A stretch of 58,904 nt of DNA. Source: Candidatus Daviesbacteria bacterium. Its GTDB lineage: Bacteria; Patescibacteriota; Microgenomatia; Daviesbacterales; UBA10151. Where the stretch lies: contig JACPEZ010000047.1 of the NCBI GenBank assembly GCA_016183225.1, forward strand, positions 1-58,904, read 5' to 3'. The notes beneath the pieces are model-generated. The model had not been told where the DNA came from. It searched no databases and worked only from the letters and a program-made list of their open reading frames with translations. Each line of letters begins with the position of its first letter. Position 1 is the stretch's first letter. Position numbers and translations under genes: made by a program. Below are positions 1 to 8,844 of the stretch, one piece after another.

Positions 1-45
1 AGGGAAAGGGAAGCTACTCCTTTGGAGGCAAAAGGTTAGGGATAT

Positions 46-1110
46 ATGATCATTCTGGGGATTGAAACTACCTGTGATGAAACAGGAGCTGCCATTCTTC
101 AAATGAAAAATGGCCGAATAACTATTTTATCCAATGTGGTGGCATCAAGCGCGCCCCTGCAAGCTAAATATGGTGGAGTTATTCCCGAGCAGGCAGCCAG
201 AGAACAGATCCGCAGCATCATACCGGTCATTGATGCTGCAATTTCAAATTTCAAATTTCAAATTTCAAATTTAAACGCAATTGCGGTCAGTCAGGGCCCG
301 GGACTAATTGGATCGCTTTTGGTGGGAGTGGAAACAGCCAAGACTTTAAGTTTAATCTGGAAAAAACCCTTAATTCCCGTAAATCATTTAATCGGCCATT
401 TTTATGCAAACTGGATAGAAAGAGAGTCAAGTGTCAAGAGTCAGGAGTCAAGTGAAAAAAAATCTAGACTCTCGACTCTAGCGACTAGCCACTTACCTCA
501 ATTCCCCTGTCTTGGATTATTGGTTTCCGGAGGCCATACTGATTTGGTGCTTTTTACGAATCATGGAAAATATAAATATCTGGGAGGGACAAGGGATGAT
601 GCGGCTGGTGAGTGCTTTGACAAATGCGCCAGACTTTTGGGGTTGCCCTATCCGGGAGGCCCGGAAATCAGCAAACTAGCAGAAAAAGGCAAAGATATAT
701 ATAAATTACCCAGACCAATGATAAATGACGGCTGGGATTTTTCTTTTTCGGGACTTAAAACTGCCGTCGCATCCACCTTCAAGGAGTCAAAGCCCACCTT
801 GAAGGTGGAATGCAATCTGGCTGCCAGTATCGAAGCGGCGATTGTTGATGTTTTAGTAATAAAGACTATTAGGGCAGCTCAAAAATATAAAGTTGAACAA
901 ATTATTGTTGCCGGCGGCGTAGCGGCGAACGAGAAACTCGTTCGCAAGTTAAAAGTTCAAAGTGAAAAGTTAAAAGTTAAATTACACAATCCACCGCCAA
1001 ATCTTTGCACGGACAATGCTGCCATGATAGCGGCTGCGGCATTCTTTCAAAAACCAATAGCTGATCCGCTCAAACTCCAAGCCGATCCCAATCTGTCCCT
1101 GGCCTCTTGA
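46..1110 (+). CDS. tsaD: tRNA N6-adenosine threonylcarbamoyltransferase TsaD
   Basis: TsaD transfers the threonylcarbamoyl group to A37 of ANN-decoding tRNAs, acting with TsaB and TsaE in the cytoplasm. The protein opens with the family signature ILGIETTCDETGAAI. It carries the metal-binding HLIGH at about residue 112, then LVSGGHTDLV, the GGTRDDAAGECFDK segment, FSFSGLKTAV and VAGGVAANEKL. At 354 aa it is slightly longer than usual (about 335). The extra length comes from three heptamer-repeat tracts (241-275, 424-490, 947-981) that encode a Lys/Gln/Asn-rich stretch, a Ser-rich insertion at about residues 127-149 and a basic stretch near residue 305. All catalytic motifs remain, so it is probably functional. 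Confidence 0.95.
   Translation: MIILGIETTCDETGAAILQMKNGRITILSNVVASSAPLQAKYGGVIPEQAAREQIRSIIPVIDAAISNFKFQISNLNAIAVSQGPGLIGSLLVGVETAKTLSLIWKKPLIPVNHLIGHFYANWIERESSVKSQESSEKKSRLSTLATSHLPQFPCLGLLVSGGHTDLVLFTNHGKYKYLGGTRDDAAGECFDKCARLLGLPYPGGPEISKLAEKGKDIYKLPRPMINDGWDFSFSGLKTAVASTFKESKPTLKVECNLAASIEAAIVDVLVIKTIRAAQKYKVEQIIVAGGVAANEKLVRKLKVQSEKLKVKLHNPPPNLCTDNAAMIAAAAFFQKPIADPLKLQADPNLSLAS
241..275 (+). repeat. Heptamer tandem repeat inside tsaD (unit atttcaa)
   Basis: Four perfect copies and one imperfect copy of atttcaa run head to tail in frame. Seven is coprime to three, so the peptide repeats every seven residues (ISNFKFQ then ISNLN). Confidence 0.9.
424..490 (+). repeat. Degenerate heptamer repeats inside tsaD
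   Basis: Two blocks of 7-base units: first gagtcaa/gtgtcaa variants (424-451), then tctagac/tctcgac variants (463-490). They encode a Ser-rich insertion between the HLIGH region and the GLLVSGGHT motif that most TsaD proteins lack. The same word family recurs near 34358, 39385 and 43905. Confidence 0.85.
947..981 (+). repeat. Degenerate heptamer repeat inside tsaD (agttaaa type)
   Basis: Five consecutive 7-base units related to agttaaa, one with two changes (agtgaaa). They encode a Lys/Val-rich stretch directly after the GGVAANEKL motif. Confidence 0.85.
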
Positions 1111-1143
1111 CTAAAACAATCTTCATTCATACAATAACTCAAA

Positions 1144-1476
1144 ATGACCCCAGAACGCATCCTTACAGCTGAAGACATCCGTGCTTTAATCAGACATCCT
1201 AGCCATAATCCAAGAATCCGTTTTATGCCTCCTTACTATTTTGCTGTTCATAATGGAAGTGGAAGAAGAATTACTCTGGATGCAGTTGTGGTTAGCGGAC
1301 CAAGAGGAGAAATTACTTATCGAAACACTCCGCGGACAAGAATAACAGGGATATTTATAAACGAAGACCGTCGCACCGCAACCATCGTGGAATTGGATCA
1401 AGACCGATACCCTGCTTTTTCAAGCTACCGCTACGATAAAAGCTCGTTGGATTTCAGATTTAAACCTTTACCTTGA
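1144..1476 (+). CDS. Hypothetical protein (110 aa)
   Basis: I do not recognise this family. The product is a small soluble protein with no signal peptide or membrane segment. It is rich in Arg, Ile and Thr, with alternating hydrophobic residues in the second half that suggest beta strands. The gene lies in a tight gap between tsaD and valS on the same strand. Its TGA stop overlaps the first possible (TTG) start of valS by three bases, which supports a real co-transcribed gene. Start and frame are those of the only long open frame here. Confidence 0.6.
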   Translation: MTPERILTAEDIRALIRHPSHNPRIRFMPPYYFAVHNGSGRRITLDAVVVSGPRGEITYRNTPRTRITGIFINEDRRTATIVELDQDRYPAFSSYRYDKSSLDFRFKPLP

Positions 1477-3626
1477 TTTTACCCTTTGGCAAACCTATAC
1501 TTAAACCCATGGATGAGAAAAAGTGGTACCAGTTTTGGGAAGAAAGCGGGTTTTTTAAGGCTGATCCGACATCTTCCAAGCCCCCTTATGGACTTTTGGT
1601 TCCCCCGCCCAATTTAACAGGGGATTTGCATCTGGGCCATGCCATGGAACATTCCATCCTGGACGCTTTGGCCCGTTTCAAAAGAATGCAGGGCTTTGAT
1701 GTTTTACTTCTTCCCGGAGTGGATCATGCCGGAATTCAATTTGAAGCTACTTTTGATAAACACTTAGCCAAAGAAGGTTTATCCAAACAAAAACTGGGCC
1801 GAGACGCTTGGCTTAAAAAAGCCTGGCAGTTTAAAGAAGAAATCTATAATTCCGTTTCTTCCGGCTGGAGGTTTATGGGGTTATCGGCCGACTGGTCCAG
1901 AGAAGTTTTTACTTTGGAAGAAAAAGTACAAAAAGCGGTTTTTGAGGAATTTAAATCTTTCTGGGAGCAGGATCTTTTATATAAAGGAGCCTACATTGTC
2001 CAGTGGTGCCCCAAATGCGGAACTGCCATTGAAGACATTGAAATGGAATACGAGGAGAGGAAAGAAAAATTATATTATGTCAAATACAAAATTGATGAAA
2101 GCAACGGGCTTTATCTGACTGTGGCCACGGCCAGACCGGAAACCATTTTTGCCGATACCGGAGTGGCTGTTTATCCCTTTCATCCTAAATATAAAAAATA
2201 CATTGGCGAGCAGGCTGTCAATCCGTTAACCAATGCCTCGATCCCTATTTTTGAAGATGAGCGGGTGGATAAAAACTTTGGCAGCGGAGCCCTGAAAATC
2301 ACCCCGGGCCATGATCCGCTGGATTTTGAAATCGGCCAGGATCACAACTTGCCGATCTTGCATACCATTGACAAAAACAGCCGCATGACTGATCTGGCCG
2401 GAGGGCTTACAGGGCTTAAAGCGCAGGAAGCCAGGGAAAAAGCTGTTAAGATTTTGGGGGATCATATCGAAAAAATTGAAGATTATATTCATTCCGTACC
2501 TGTTTGCGAACGGTGCAAAACTACCATTGAACCTTTAATTTCCAAAGAGTGGTTTGTTAAAATGTCGCCTTTGGCAGATAAAGCCTTAAAACATATTAAG
2601 AAAATAAATTTTGTACCTAAAAATTACTTAAAAATTTTAACTGTCTGGATTAAAGATTTGCATGACTGGTCAATTTCCAGATCTCTTTGGTGGGGCCATC
2701 GCATTCCGGTCTGGTACTGTGGGAAGTGCAACCCCAATCATCTGGTGGGTAAAGATAAGGATATGGTGGTATCTCTGGAAGAACCGGGCAAAACTTGCCA
2801 GACCTGCTCCCAAAAACACTGGGTGCAGGACGGCCAGGTTTTAGATACCTGGTTTTCATCGGGTATATGGCCCATGTCTACTTTAGATTATCCAGAAAAT
2901 ACCAAAGAATTACAAAAATATTATCCCTGGGATTTTGAAACTTCGGCTCCGGAAATAAAATTTTTATGGATTGCCAGAATGATCATGCTGGGGCTGTGGT
3001 TTCAAAATGAAATTCCTTTTAGAAATATGTTTTTCCATGGCATGCTGCGGGACTTGCAGGGACGCAAGTTTTCCAAATCTTTAGGCAATGGCATTGATCC
3101 CAATGGACTGCGGACCCAGTGGGGCACAGATGCCACCCGCATGGCGTTGTACAGCTATGCTGCCGCAGGCAGAGACGGCAGGGCTTCCAGACAGACCATG
3201 GATGAACGGGCTAAAAATTTCCGCAATTTTACCACCAAACTTAAAAACATTGCCCGATTTATTATCGAGCTTAAGCCAGCCTCGCAAGGCCCGGCCTTGC
3301 GAACTCAAGATGCCGACGATAAATGGATTATGGATGAACTTAATAAAACAATTAAAACAGTCACCAAAAATCTGGAGGAGTTTAAATTGCATTTAGCTGC
3401 GGAAAGTTTATACGAATTTATCTGGCACAAATTTGCCGATATTTACATTGAAAAATCAAAAGACCGCCGGGCCGAGGCCCAATCCACTCTGGAATATGTT
3501 TTCAAAACCTCTCTTGAACTCCTTCACCCCTTCATGCCTTTTATAACAGAAGAACTTTGGCAAAAACTGCCTCATAAAGAAAAATCCATCATGGTTACCC
3601 AATGGCCTTCTACCAAACAGACTTGA
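1473..3626 (+). CDS. valS: Valyl-tRNA synthetase, compact form
   Basis: This enzyme charges tRNA-Val. The class I HIGH motif appears as HLGHA at residues 53-57 and the KMSKS loop as KFSKS at about residue 533. Between them lie the CP1 editing domain (ATARPETIFADT) and a Cys-rich zinc-binding-like stretch. The usual C-terminal coiled-coil tRNA arm is absent: the protein ends shortly after the anticodon-binding helices, giving 717 aa against about 880 in many bacteria. The TTG at 1473 overlaps the preceding stop. An ATG at 1509 (MDEKKWYQFW) is an equally plausible start. The 3' end overlaps the convergent PIN-toxin gene by 17 bases. Confidence 0.93.
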   Translation: MILPFGKPILKPMDEKKWYQFWEESGFFKADPTSSKPPYGLLVPPPNLTGDLHLGHAMEHSILDALARFKRMQGFDVLLLPGVDHAGIQFEATFDKHLAKEGLSKQKLGRDAWLKKAWQFKEEIYNSVSSGWRFMGLSADWSREVFTLEEKVQKAVFEEFKSFWEQDLLYKGAYIVQWCPKCGTAIEDIEMEYEERKEKLYYVKYKIDESNGLYLTVATARPETIFADTGVAVYPFHPKYKKYIGEQAVNPLTNASIPIFEDERVDKNFGSGALKITPGHDPLDFEIGQDHNLPILHTIDKNSRMTDLAGGLTGLKAQEAREKAVKILGDHIEKIEDYIHSVPVCERCKTTIEPLISKEWFVKMSPLADKALKHIKKINFVPKNYLKILTVWIKDLHDWSISRSLWWGHRIPVWYCGKCNPNHLVGKDKDMVVSLEEPGKTCQTCSQKHWVQDGQVLDTWFSSGIWPMSTLDYPENTKELQKYYPWDFETSAPEIKFLWIARMIMLGLWFQNEIPFRNMFFHGMLRDLQGRKFSKSLGNGIDPNGLRTQWGTDATRMALYSYAAAGRDGRASRQTMDERAKNFRNFTTKLKNIARFIIELKPASQGPALRTQDADDKWIMDELNKTIKTVTKNLEEFKLHLAAESLYEFIWHKFADIYIEKSKDRRAEAQSTLEYVFKTSLELLHPFMPFITEELWQKLPHKEKSIMVTQWPSTKQT

Positions 3627-3996
3627 CATGGGGATAATCTAAAATTTTTTTATCAGAGGTTATGAGCATTGCCCCATTTATCATTGCTGTTGCAATAATA
3701 ATCCTATCCGCAGGATCAGCCTCATCTAAATCAGGCAGTTTAACAGATTGAGCCGCTATTCTATTATCTACCGGTGCAAATTTGACATAAGATAAACTTT
3801 CCAGGCTTTCTAACCAAATATCAGTATTGGTAAGAAATCGCAGTTTACTTTTTTTAATCAATGCATAAACCTCCCAAATACTAATTGATGAAATCAATAT
3901 CTCTTCTTTTATATGTTTTTCAAGAAAATTACGTGCTTTCTTGGATAGTTTTTCTGGAGCAGTGGTCCACCAAATTAATGCATTGGTGTCTAACAT
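3610..3996 (-). CDS. PIN-domain toxin (VapC-like)
   Basis: This is a predicted PIN-fold ribonuclease toxin. It shows LDTNALIW at the N terminus (first catalytic Asp), SSISIWEVYAL (conserved Ser/Glu), DEADPADRIIIATA and a final LITSDKKIL, matching the four acidic positions of the fold. It lies directly downstream of a Phd-type antitoxin gene. A GTG at 4002 overlaps the antitoxin TGA, but ATG 3996 gives the canonical MLDTN start and was preferred. The gene is convergent with valS and overlaps its end by 17 bases. Confidence 0.88.
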   Translation of the reverse strand: MLDTNALIWWTTAPEKLSKKARNFLEKHIKEEILISSISIWEVYALIKKSKLRFLTNTDIWLESLESLSYVKFAPVDNRIAAQSVKLPDLDEADPADRIIIATAMINGAMLITSDKKILDYPHVKSVW

Positions 3997-3998
3997 TA

Positions 3999-4247
3999 TC
4001 ACTTAAGGACCTCCCACTCGTCTGGGCTAATTGCTGGTTCATTTGGATCTTTATAATAAACCAATGTTCCGCGCAAAGACTGTAGTATAGCTTCTGGATC
4101 TTTTTCTTCCTGATAAGAAGTAACTTTAATAACCGGTTTGCCGGCATGGGTAATAATCAAAGGCTGTTTTTGGGTTTGAACCAGCCTTAAATACTCCAAA
4201 GCTTGGGCTTTAAATTGTGATTTGGAAACCTGTTGAATCTGTTGCAT
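3999..4247 (-). CDS. Phd/YefM-type antitoxin
   Basis: The 82-aa product resembles Phd/YefM antitoxins. The N terminus (QVSKSQFKAQALEYLRLVQ, then PLIITHAGKPVIKV) matches the DNA-binding part of that family, and an acidic C-terminal tail should neutralise the toxin. The start ATG at 4247 follows a promoter (TTGACA at 4281-4286, TACTAT at 4258-4263, both read leftward) by only a few bases, so translation is probably leaderless. Longer in-frame extensions upstream run through this promoter and were rejected. The antitoxin-then-toxin order with touching genes is typical of such pairs. Confidence 0.82.
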   Translation of the reverse strand: MQQIQQVSKSQFKAQALEYLRLVQTQKQPLIITHAGKPVIKVTSYQEEKDPEAILQSLRGTLVYYKDPNEPAISPDEWEVLK

Positions 4248-4286
4248 GACTATAGTCATAGTACCATAGTCATATTGGTTTGTCAA
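4246..4286 (-). promoter_or_regulatory. Antitoxin promoter with overlapping palindromic operator
   Basis: On the minus strand a TTGACA -35 box (4281-4286) is followed by a 17-base spacer and TACTAT -10 (4258-4263). A perfect 14-bp palindrome, atgactatagtcat (4246-4259), covers the start codon and the edge of the -10 box. A partial second half-site (catagtcat) lies at 4265-4273. This arrangement fits autorepression by the antitoxin. Confidence 0.7.
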
Positions 4287-4332
4287 CCCCTCAAAATTTA
4301 GAATTCCCGCAAAATCACCGCAAATTAAACGC

Positions 4333-5082
4333 TTACTTTGTCTCGCCGGAGGCGGCCTTTTCTTCTTTTGGAGGCTCTTCACTGGCTTCGGCAGATTGTT
4401 CTGGAGGTTGCTCGCCTTCAACTGGGGCGGGAGCTTCGCCTTCGGCAGGAGCAACTGCCTCTGCTTGGGCGGCAGCAGCCTCGGCTGCTTCTTCTTCCAG
4501 CAACTTCTCCATTTCGGCAGTCACTGCCGGGGCCAGCTTAACCACTATTTCTTCCGGATCGGCATGAATGGTCAGTTTTGACCGATCGTAACTTAATTGT
4601 CCTAAAGTTATGGCATCATCAATTTCTTTAAGAGCTCCCCGATCAACTTCTATTTTTTCTATTAAATCCGCCGGTAAAGCTTCCACCTCCACCTCGTTTA
4701 AAGTTTGCAAAACAATCGCCTCGCCCAAATGGACTTTTTCCGGCTCCTCCCCTGTAAGCTCTATGGGAACAGGCACTTTAACTTTCTCCTGCAAATTAAC
4801 CTGATAAAAATCTATGTGGATGGGCAAACCGGAAACAGGATCATGCTGCACGCCCCTTACCAAAACAGGCCTTATTTTTTCCGCTCCAATCTTTAAATCA
4901 ATTAAACCGGTCTCCCCTGCCTCTTTAAAAGTTTTGAGGAAAGTTTTGCCGTCCACTGACACGTGTTCTGTTTCCAGCCCTTTTCCAAAAACATGGCCGG
5001 GAAGTTGTCCGTCTTTTCTTAAAGTTTTAACTTTCTTGCCCAAGATTTTTCGCTCCTGCGCAAGCAAACTTAATCTGTCCAT
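4333..5082 (-). CDS. rplY: 50S ribosomal protein L25, CTC-type
   Basis: L25 binds 5S rRNA in the large subunit. Residues 1-90 form the L25 domain (LAQERKILGKKVKTLRKDGQLPGHVFG, later HIDFYQVN). Residues about 95-185 form the TL5/CTC C-terminal domain (PVPIELTGEEP, GQLSYDRSKLTI). The protein ends in a roughly 60-residue Ala/Glu/Pro-rich acidic tail, longer than usual and probably disordered. The start ATG at 5082 lies eight bases behind a -10 box (TACATT), suggesting a leaderless message. Confidence 0.93.
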   Translation of the reverse strand: MDRLSLLAQERKILGKKVKTLRKDGQLPGHVFGKGLETEHVSVDGKTFLKTFKEAGETGLIDLKIGAEKIRPVLVRGVQHDPVSGLPIHIDFYQVNLQEKVKVPVPIELTGEEPEKVHLGEAIVLQTLNEVEVEALPADLIEKIEVDRGALKEIDDAITLGQLSYDRSKLTIHADPEEIVVKLAPAVTAEMEKLLEEEAAEAAAAQAEAVAPAEGEAPAPVEGEQPPEQSAEASEEPPKEEKAASGETK

Positions 5083-5090
5083 GACTTGCT

Positions 5091-5119
5091 AATGTAACAC
5101 AAAAATTACTCCCAATCAA
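5091..5119 (-). promoter_or_regulatory. rplY promoter
   Basis: Read leftward: TTGATT (5114-5119), a 17-base spacer, then TACATT (5091-5096), followed eight bases later by the rplY ATG. Confidence 0.55.
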
Positions 5120-5141
5120 GCCCAAAAATATCCCCCGTGCA

Positions 5142-5984
5142 TCAAGCCAGACCTAAAATCGCTACCCCTGCAAGAAGAACTGCTGCTCCTATCAAAACCT
5201 GAATCATTTTTTTTCTCTGGGCAACTTCTTTAAAATAAAACAATCCCCAAAAAACAGCCACCAGTATGGCTGATTGGCTGATCGGGCCCATCTTGGATAA
5301 ACCAATAATAGAAAGCGATAGCAGCGACAATAAATTACCAATGTTCCAAATTAACCCGCTCAACAAACTTTCTTTAACCGCCTCTTTCTTAAATTTTACT
5401 TTCATAACTTGCGAAATCAGCAATCCTGTGATAAATATTCCAAAACAAACAGGAAAGAAAAAATCACGGGTAGCCACATTGCCAACTTTGATGGGCACAA
5501 GCTGACTACCAAACATTAAACCAGCTATAATCCCTGCCAGCAGTCCTTTTTTAATATTTTGGCTGTGAGTATTGCCAGTAGCGCTGATTAAAATTACTCC
5601 TAGAACTATCAGCCCTATCCCGAAAAACCCCATTATTATTCCTGTAGGTAATTCACCAAACACCAATGCTCCCCATAAAAATGAAGATAGGATGACAAGT
5701 GATGACAAAAGCGGGGCCGCTCTCGAGAGCCCCAGATTTAATACAGCAACTAAGGATATGACATTTGCGCTTGCCCATAAAACTCCGCTTAATAGGCCAT
5801 ACATGTTTAATGTCAAAGAATAACCTAAAATCAAAGAGATCAAGAGCCCTGAAAATCCTATTCCCACTGCCATTAAGGCCTGAAACGAAAGCAGGTTTTT
5901 TGATTGGGATATTTTAAAGGGGACCAGGTATGATCCCCAAGCTAAAGCCGCACCCAATGCTGCTAAAAATCCTAAATTTTCCAT
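5142..5984 (-). CDS. EamA/DMT-family transporter
   Basis: This is a multi-pass inner-membrane protein with about ten hydrophobic helices and the two-repeat layout of drug/metabolite transporters. GSYLVPFKIS near the N terminus and GSQLVPIKVG in the second half are matching repeat positions, recalling GlcU/RhaT-like sugar transporters. The substrate cannot be told from sequence. ATG 5984 (MENLGFLAALGAALAWG) lies just past the stop of the upstream DUF4012 gene and was preferred over an upstream in-frame start at 6008 that would overlap it. A second, distant EamA gene occurs at 57715-58563. Confidence 0.85.
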   Translation of the reverse strand: MENLGFLAALGAALAWGSYLVPFKISQSKNLLSFQALMAVGIGFSGLLISLILGYSLTLNMYGLLSGVLWASANVISLVAVLNLGLSRAAPLLSSLVILSSFLWGALVFGELPTGIIMGFFGIGLIVLGVILISATGNTHSQNIKKGLLAGIIAGLMFGSQLVPIKVGNVATRDFFFPVCFGIFITGLLISQVMKVKFKKEAVKESLLSGLIWNIGNLLSLLSLSIIGLSKMGPISQSAILVAVFWGLFYFKEVAQRKKMIQVLIGAAVLLAGVAILGLA

Positions 5985-5985
5985 T

Positions 5986-8838
5986 TTACTTGCTAAATTG
6001 TACTTCAAAACTGCGGTCTATGGACAGATCCGAAGAAATTACCTGCTCCTGCGGCCCGATCACCCCCTGCTCCCCTTCCAGCTTAAAATTAATGGGGTAA
6101 GTAAGCTTCCACTCCAGCGGCTCTTTGCCCGTACCCGGCTGTTTAATAATGTTGAGTTGATAGAAAGCCAGATTATCTTTAAAGCTAAGCTTTTCCGGCA
6201 GCTGGTAATCCAAAACCAGATTTTTTTGCTCCCTGGGATTTAATTCCAGTAAAAAAGAATAACCTGACCGGCCATAATCGGCAAAATTGGAAACAGAAGC
6301 TGTGATATCGGACTCCCCCCACAAGACCCGCAGCAGCTTGCTGCCAAACGGCAAATAAATTCTCATCCTGTTTTTATATTTTCCGGCCGGCCAGGCCTCG
6401 CCGGGACTTAAGTTTAAATAATTAATCTTTAACCTGTGTCTTACTTCCCCGTCCCGGCCAATCACCGTTTCCAGCTGATAATTTCTGGAAAGATAATAAT
6501 TGACTTTATTGGCTCCCAGATTGGCCTCGTTCAAACTTAAAAAATCCTGGAACGCGGCTTCGCCCGCTGAAGCTTTAGCGGAGGCGGGACGGGGCAGCGC
6601 CCCTGCCCAGTTTTGCGACACAACATAAGAAAAAAGCTTGGGATCATCAAGATAGATCAGCATGTGTTTTTCTTCAAGAGACTTACCCATGCTTGAAACA
6701 ATCCCCGGCCAATTTTGGCCTGACGAGAAAAAAATCTTATTTAAAGTTTGGTTAACCAGGGCTGTTAAAAAGCTTTTTTTGGCCTGGGACCCGGGGAAAA
6801 AGTCAGCTTCGGCATGAGTGACTGCCCTTTCAAACAAATTTTCATGAGTGATAGTCTCGCCATAGTCGGCCAAATCCAGCGGGCCCAGCACCTCCAGCAG
6901 CTTTTCCATGCCGGATACATCCAAAGCCACCACCCCCCACACCTTCTCCCCTGTTTCCTTGGTGTAAAACCATTCCGCCTGCCTGGCACTGGTAGGAAAA
7001 TCCGGCTCCCAGTTGGAATCCCGTAAATACCAGTTGTTCTGACCCAAATCTTCTTTGATTTCTTTGGGAGGCTCAACATGAATTGACAGCTGCCCGTCTA
7101 TGGCATAAACGTCATTGACTTTAAGGCTTTGCAATTTCCCTCCCTGAAAATTAACCGCGGCATATGAACCGATAAAGCCGCCGGTGGGCCGAAGCTCCAT
7201 GTTATTTTGCAGTAAAATCAGATAGTTTTTGCTTCCCTCCAAAGCCACAATTTCCGGTAAAATGGCTGCGGCAGCCCGGGCCTGCTTAACCAGATCGCTG
7301 TATTGCCCAAGCCGCTCTTTTAAACTGTTTAATCTTGGCAGGAGAACCGCCGGTACTCTCTGCCAAAATTCCTCCTCTTCCAGCTTAGCCTGCGCATAAG
7401 ATAAGCTTTCATAAGCTTTGGTCAGCTCCACTTGAGATAAGTTAAAATACTCCTTGGGCGATGAGTTTATTTCACCGGTCACAGCCCTTAAAGCCTGATA
7501 AAGAAATTTAACCCCTTCAATGCTGGAGTAAGCCGCATCAGCCGATACCTGGGCCAGGTTGGACAGATCATCCCCTGCCCTAAACTGATCCTTTAAAAAA
7601 CCTGTCTGTTTCAAAGGTTCAAACTGGTTAAAAATAGCTTTTGCCTCTAAAACCGCCTGTTTGGCCTGGTTGGCATTTTGCAAACTGGCCTCAAAATCTC
7701 CTTTGGATAAATTTTCCGCTGCCCGGGTAAGCTGCAGCCTGAAAGTTAACACTCCCGCTCCCACCCGCGCAGCCGGCCACACCAGAGCGTAAAAAATTAA
7801 AACCAATGAAAGATAAAAAAATATTTTATTTTTGGGAAAGTGGATCTTTGGTAATTTAAGAGTTGGTCTAACTTTTGGCTGCGGCGTTGGAACTGCAGTC
7901 GCCTTTTTGAAAGCGGCTATTTCTTCCTTTTTATCCCTCCCCCATTCAACTTGCGTCTGTTCTGTAATCTCGTGATCCTTAAAATAACTTAAAGTTTGCC
8001 TTAAAGCCTCCACCAGTTTTGTATTTGGCCGCCAGTTTAAAAACCTAATGGTTTTCTCCAGATTAGGCGTTGGCCATGGCGGCAGTTCCTGGGGAGAAAA
8101 ACCTTTCTGGTCATACCAGACAGGATCCAGCAATACCTGTTTTACGTCAGTCACTTTGATCGGAGCGGGCAGTACTCCGTCAAAGATTTTTAAGGCGGTT
8201 GACCCGGACAGCATACTCTTTATTGCCAGATCCACCGCATCATCAATAAACAAACTTCTATCGGAAAAATCAGATACCAAAGTTTCTTTTTGCAAATTAT
8301 TTTTTAAAGCCGCATAAATCAGCCGGGACATGGGATCTGTTGTAAAATCCATTCTGGGCCCGAATACAGGTCCCAATCTTAAAATTCTGGCATTTAAATG
8401 ATGTTCATGCGCAAAATCCGCCAGTTTTCCTTCCAACCGCTTTAACCACGCCAGATCTTCTTTGTTGTCATAAAGCTCAATGGAGGAAATAAGAAGAAAG
8501 CGACCGGAATGTTTCTTAAAAAGTTCAAAAACTGCCCCTATTTCCCAATTTTTTTGAGGAATAACATAAATGTAATCAAGTCTTGGCAGATCAAGATCCG
8601 GATCGCCGGGGCCCGAAATAATCAGATGAAAATTTTTACTTTTGGCAGCCTCCTCCAGATTTTCTTTTTTATTAACCGCTAAATCATCTATCCCCACCAC
8701 CTGCAGGCCTTTATCCAGCAGGCGGTCCACAATACTGGATCCCAAAAATCCAGCCGCCCCCACAACTAAAGCTATCGGAGAGTTTCGCGAAAGCAGAATG
8801 CCTGTTTTTTGGTTGATAGTATTTGGAGTTTCGTCCAC
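5986..8838 (-). CDS. NAD-dependent epimerase-like domain fused to DUF4012
   Basis: This 950-aa membrane protein has three parts. Residues 20-310 form a Rossmann-fold SDR/epimerase-like domain with the nucleotide motif GAAGFLG at 27-33. The usual YxxxK catalytic pair is not evident: the expected place reads WLKRLEGK, so activity is uncertain. Residues about 336-356 are a single transmembrane helix. The rest is extracytoplasmic and contains the DUF4012 signature (NYLILLQNNMELRPTGGFIG, about 536 onward). Its neighbours are a flippase and an O-antigen-ligase-like protein, so a role in surface-polymer assembly is plausible. The ASAKASAGEA peptide near residue 752 looks like a repeat insertion. The start is GTG 8838, six bases after a -10 box. 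Confidence 0.85.
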   Translation of the reverse strand: MDETPNTINQKTGILLSRNSPIALVVGAAGFLGSSIVDRLLDKGLQVVGIDDLAVNKKENLEEAAKSKNFHLIISGPGDPDLDLPRLDYIYVIPQKNWEIGAVFELFKKHSGRFLLISSIELYDNKEDLAWLKRLEGKLADFAHEHHLNARILRLGPVFGPRMDFTTDPMSRLIYAALKNNLQKETLVSDFSDRSLFIDDAVDLAIKSMLSGSTALKIFDGVLPAPIKVTDVKQVLLDPVWYDQKGFSPQELPPWPTPNLEKTIRFLNWRPNTKLVEALRQTLSYFKDHEITEQTQVEWGRDKKEEIAAFKKATAVPTPQPKVRPTLKLPKIHFPKNKIFFYLSLVLIFYALVWPAARVGAGVLTFRLQLTRAAENLSKGDFEASLQNANQAKQAVLEAKAIFNQFEPLKQTGFLKDQFRAGDDLSNLAQVSADAAYSSIEGVKFLYQALRAVTGEINSSPKEYFNLSQVELTKAYESLSYAQAKLEEEEFWQRVPAVLLPRLNSLKERLGQYSDLVKQARAAAAILPEIVALEGSKNYLILLQNNMELRPTGGFIGSYAAVNFQGGKLQSLKVNDVYAIDGQLSIHVEPPKEIKEDLGQNNWYLRDSNWEPDFPTSARQAEWFYTKETGEKVWGVVALDVSGMEKLLEVLGPLDLADYGETITHENLFERAVTHAEADFFPGSQAKKSFLTALVNQTLNKIFFSSGQNWPGIVSSMGKSLEEKHMLIYLDDPKLFSYVVSQNWAGALPRPASAKASAGEAAFQDFLSLNEANLGANKVNYYLSRNYQLETVIGRDGEVRHRLKINYLNLSPGEAWPAGKYKNRMRIYLPFGSKLLRVLWGESDITASVSNFADYGRSGYSFLLELNPREQKNLVLDYQLPEKLSFKDNLAFYQLNIIKQPGTGKEPLEWKLTYPINFKLEGEQGVIGPQEQVISSDLSIDRSFEVQFSK
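6553..6595 (-). repeat. GC-rich insertion encoding ASAKASAGEA in the DUF4012 gene
   Basis: A compact tract with gcttcgcccgc and gcggaggcggg halves interrupts the DUF4012 protein with an Ala/Ser/Lys-rich peptide. Base composition differs from its surroundings. It resembles the other cgacttcgc-type tract at 11634. Confidence 0.55.
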
Positions 8839-8844
8839 GCGTAA

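Noticed and set aside
1186..1401. 71-aa minus-strand frame within the 110-aa gene
   Set aside because: Cys/Ser-rich mirror frame without a ribosome site.
3999..4454. Long N-terminal extension of the antitoxin
   Set aside because: It runs through the antitoxin promoter and into the 3' end of rplY in another frame.
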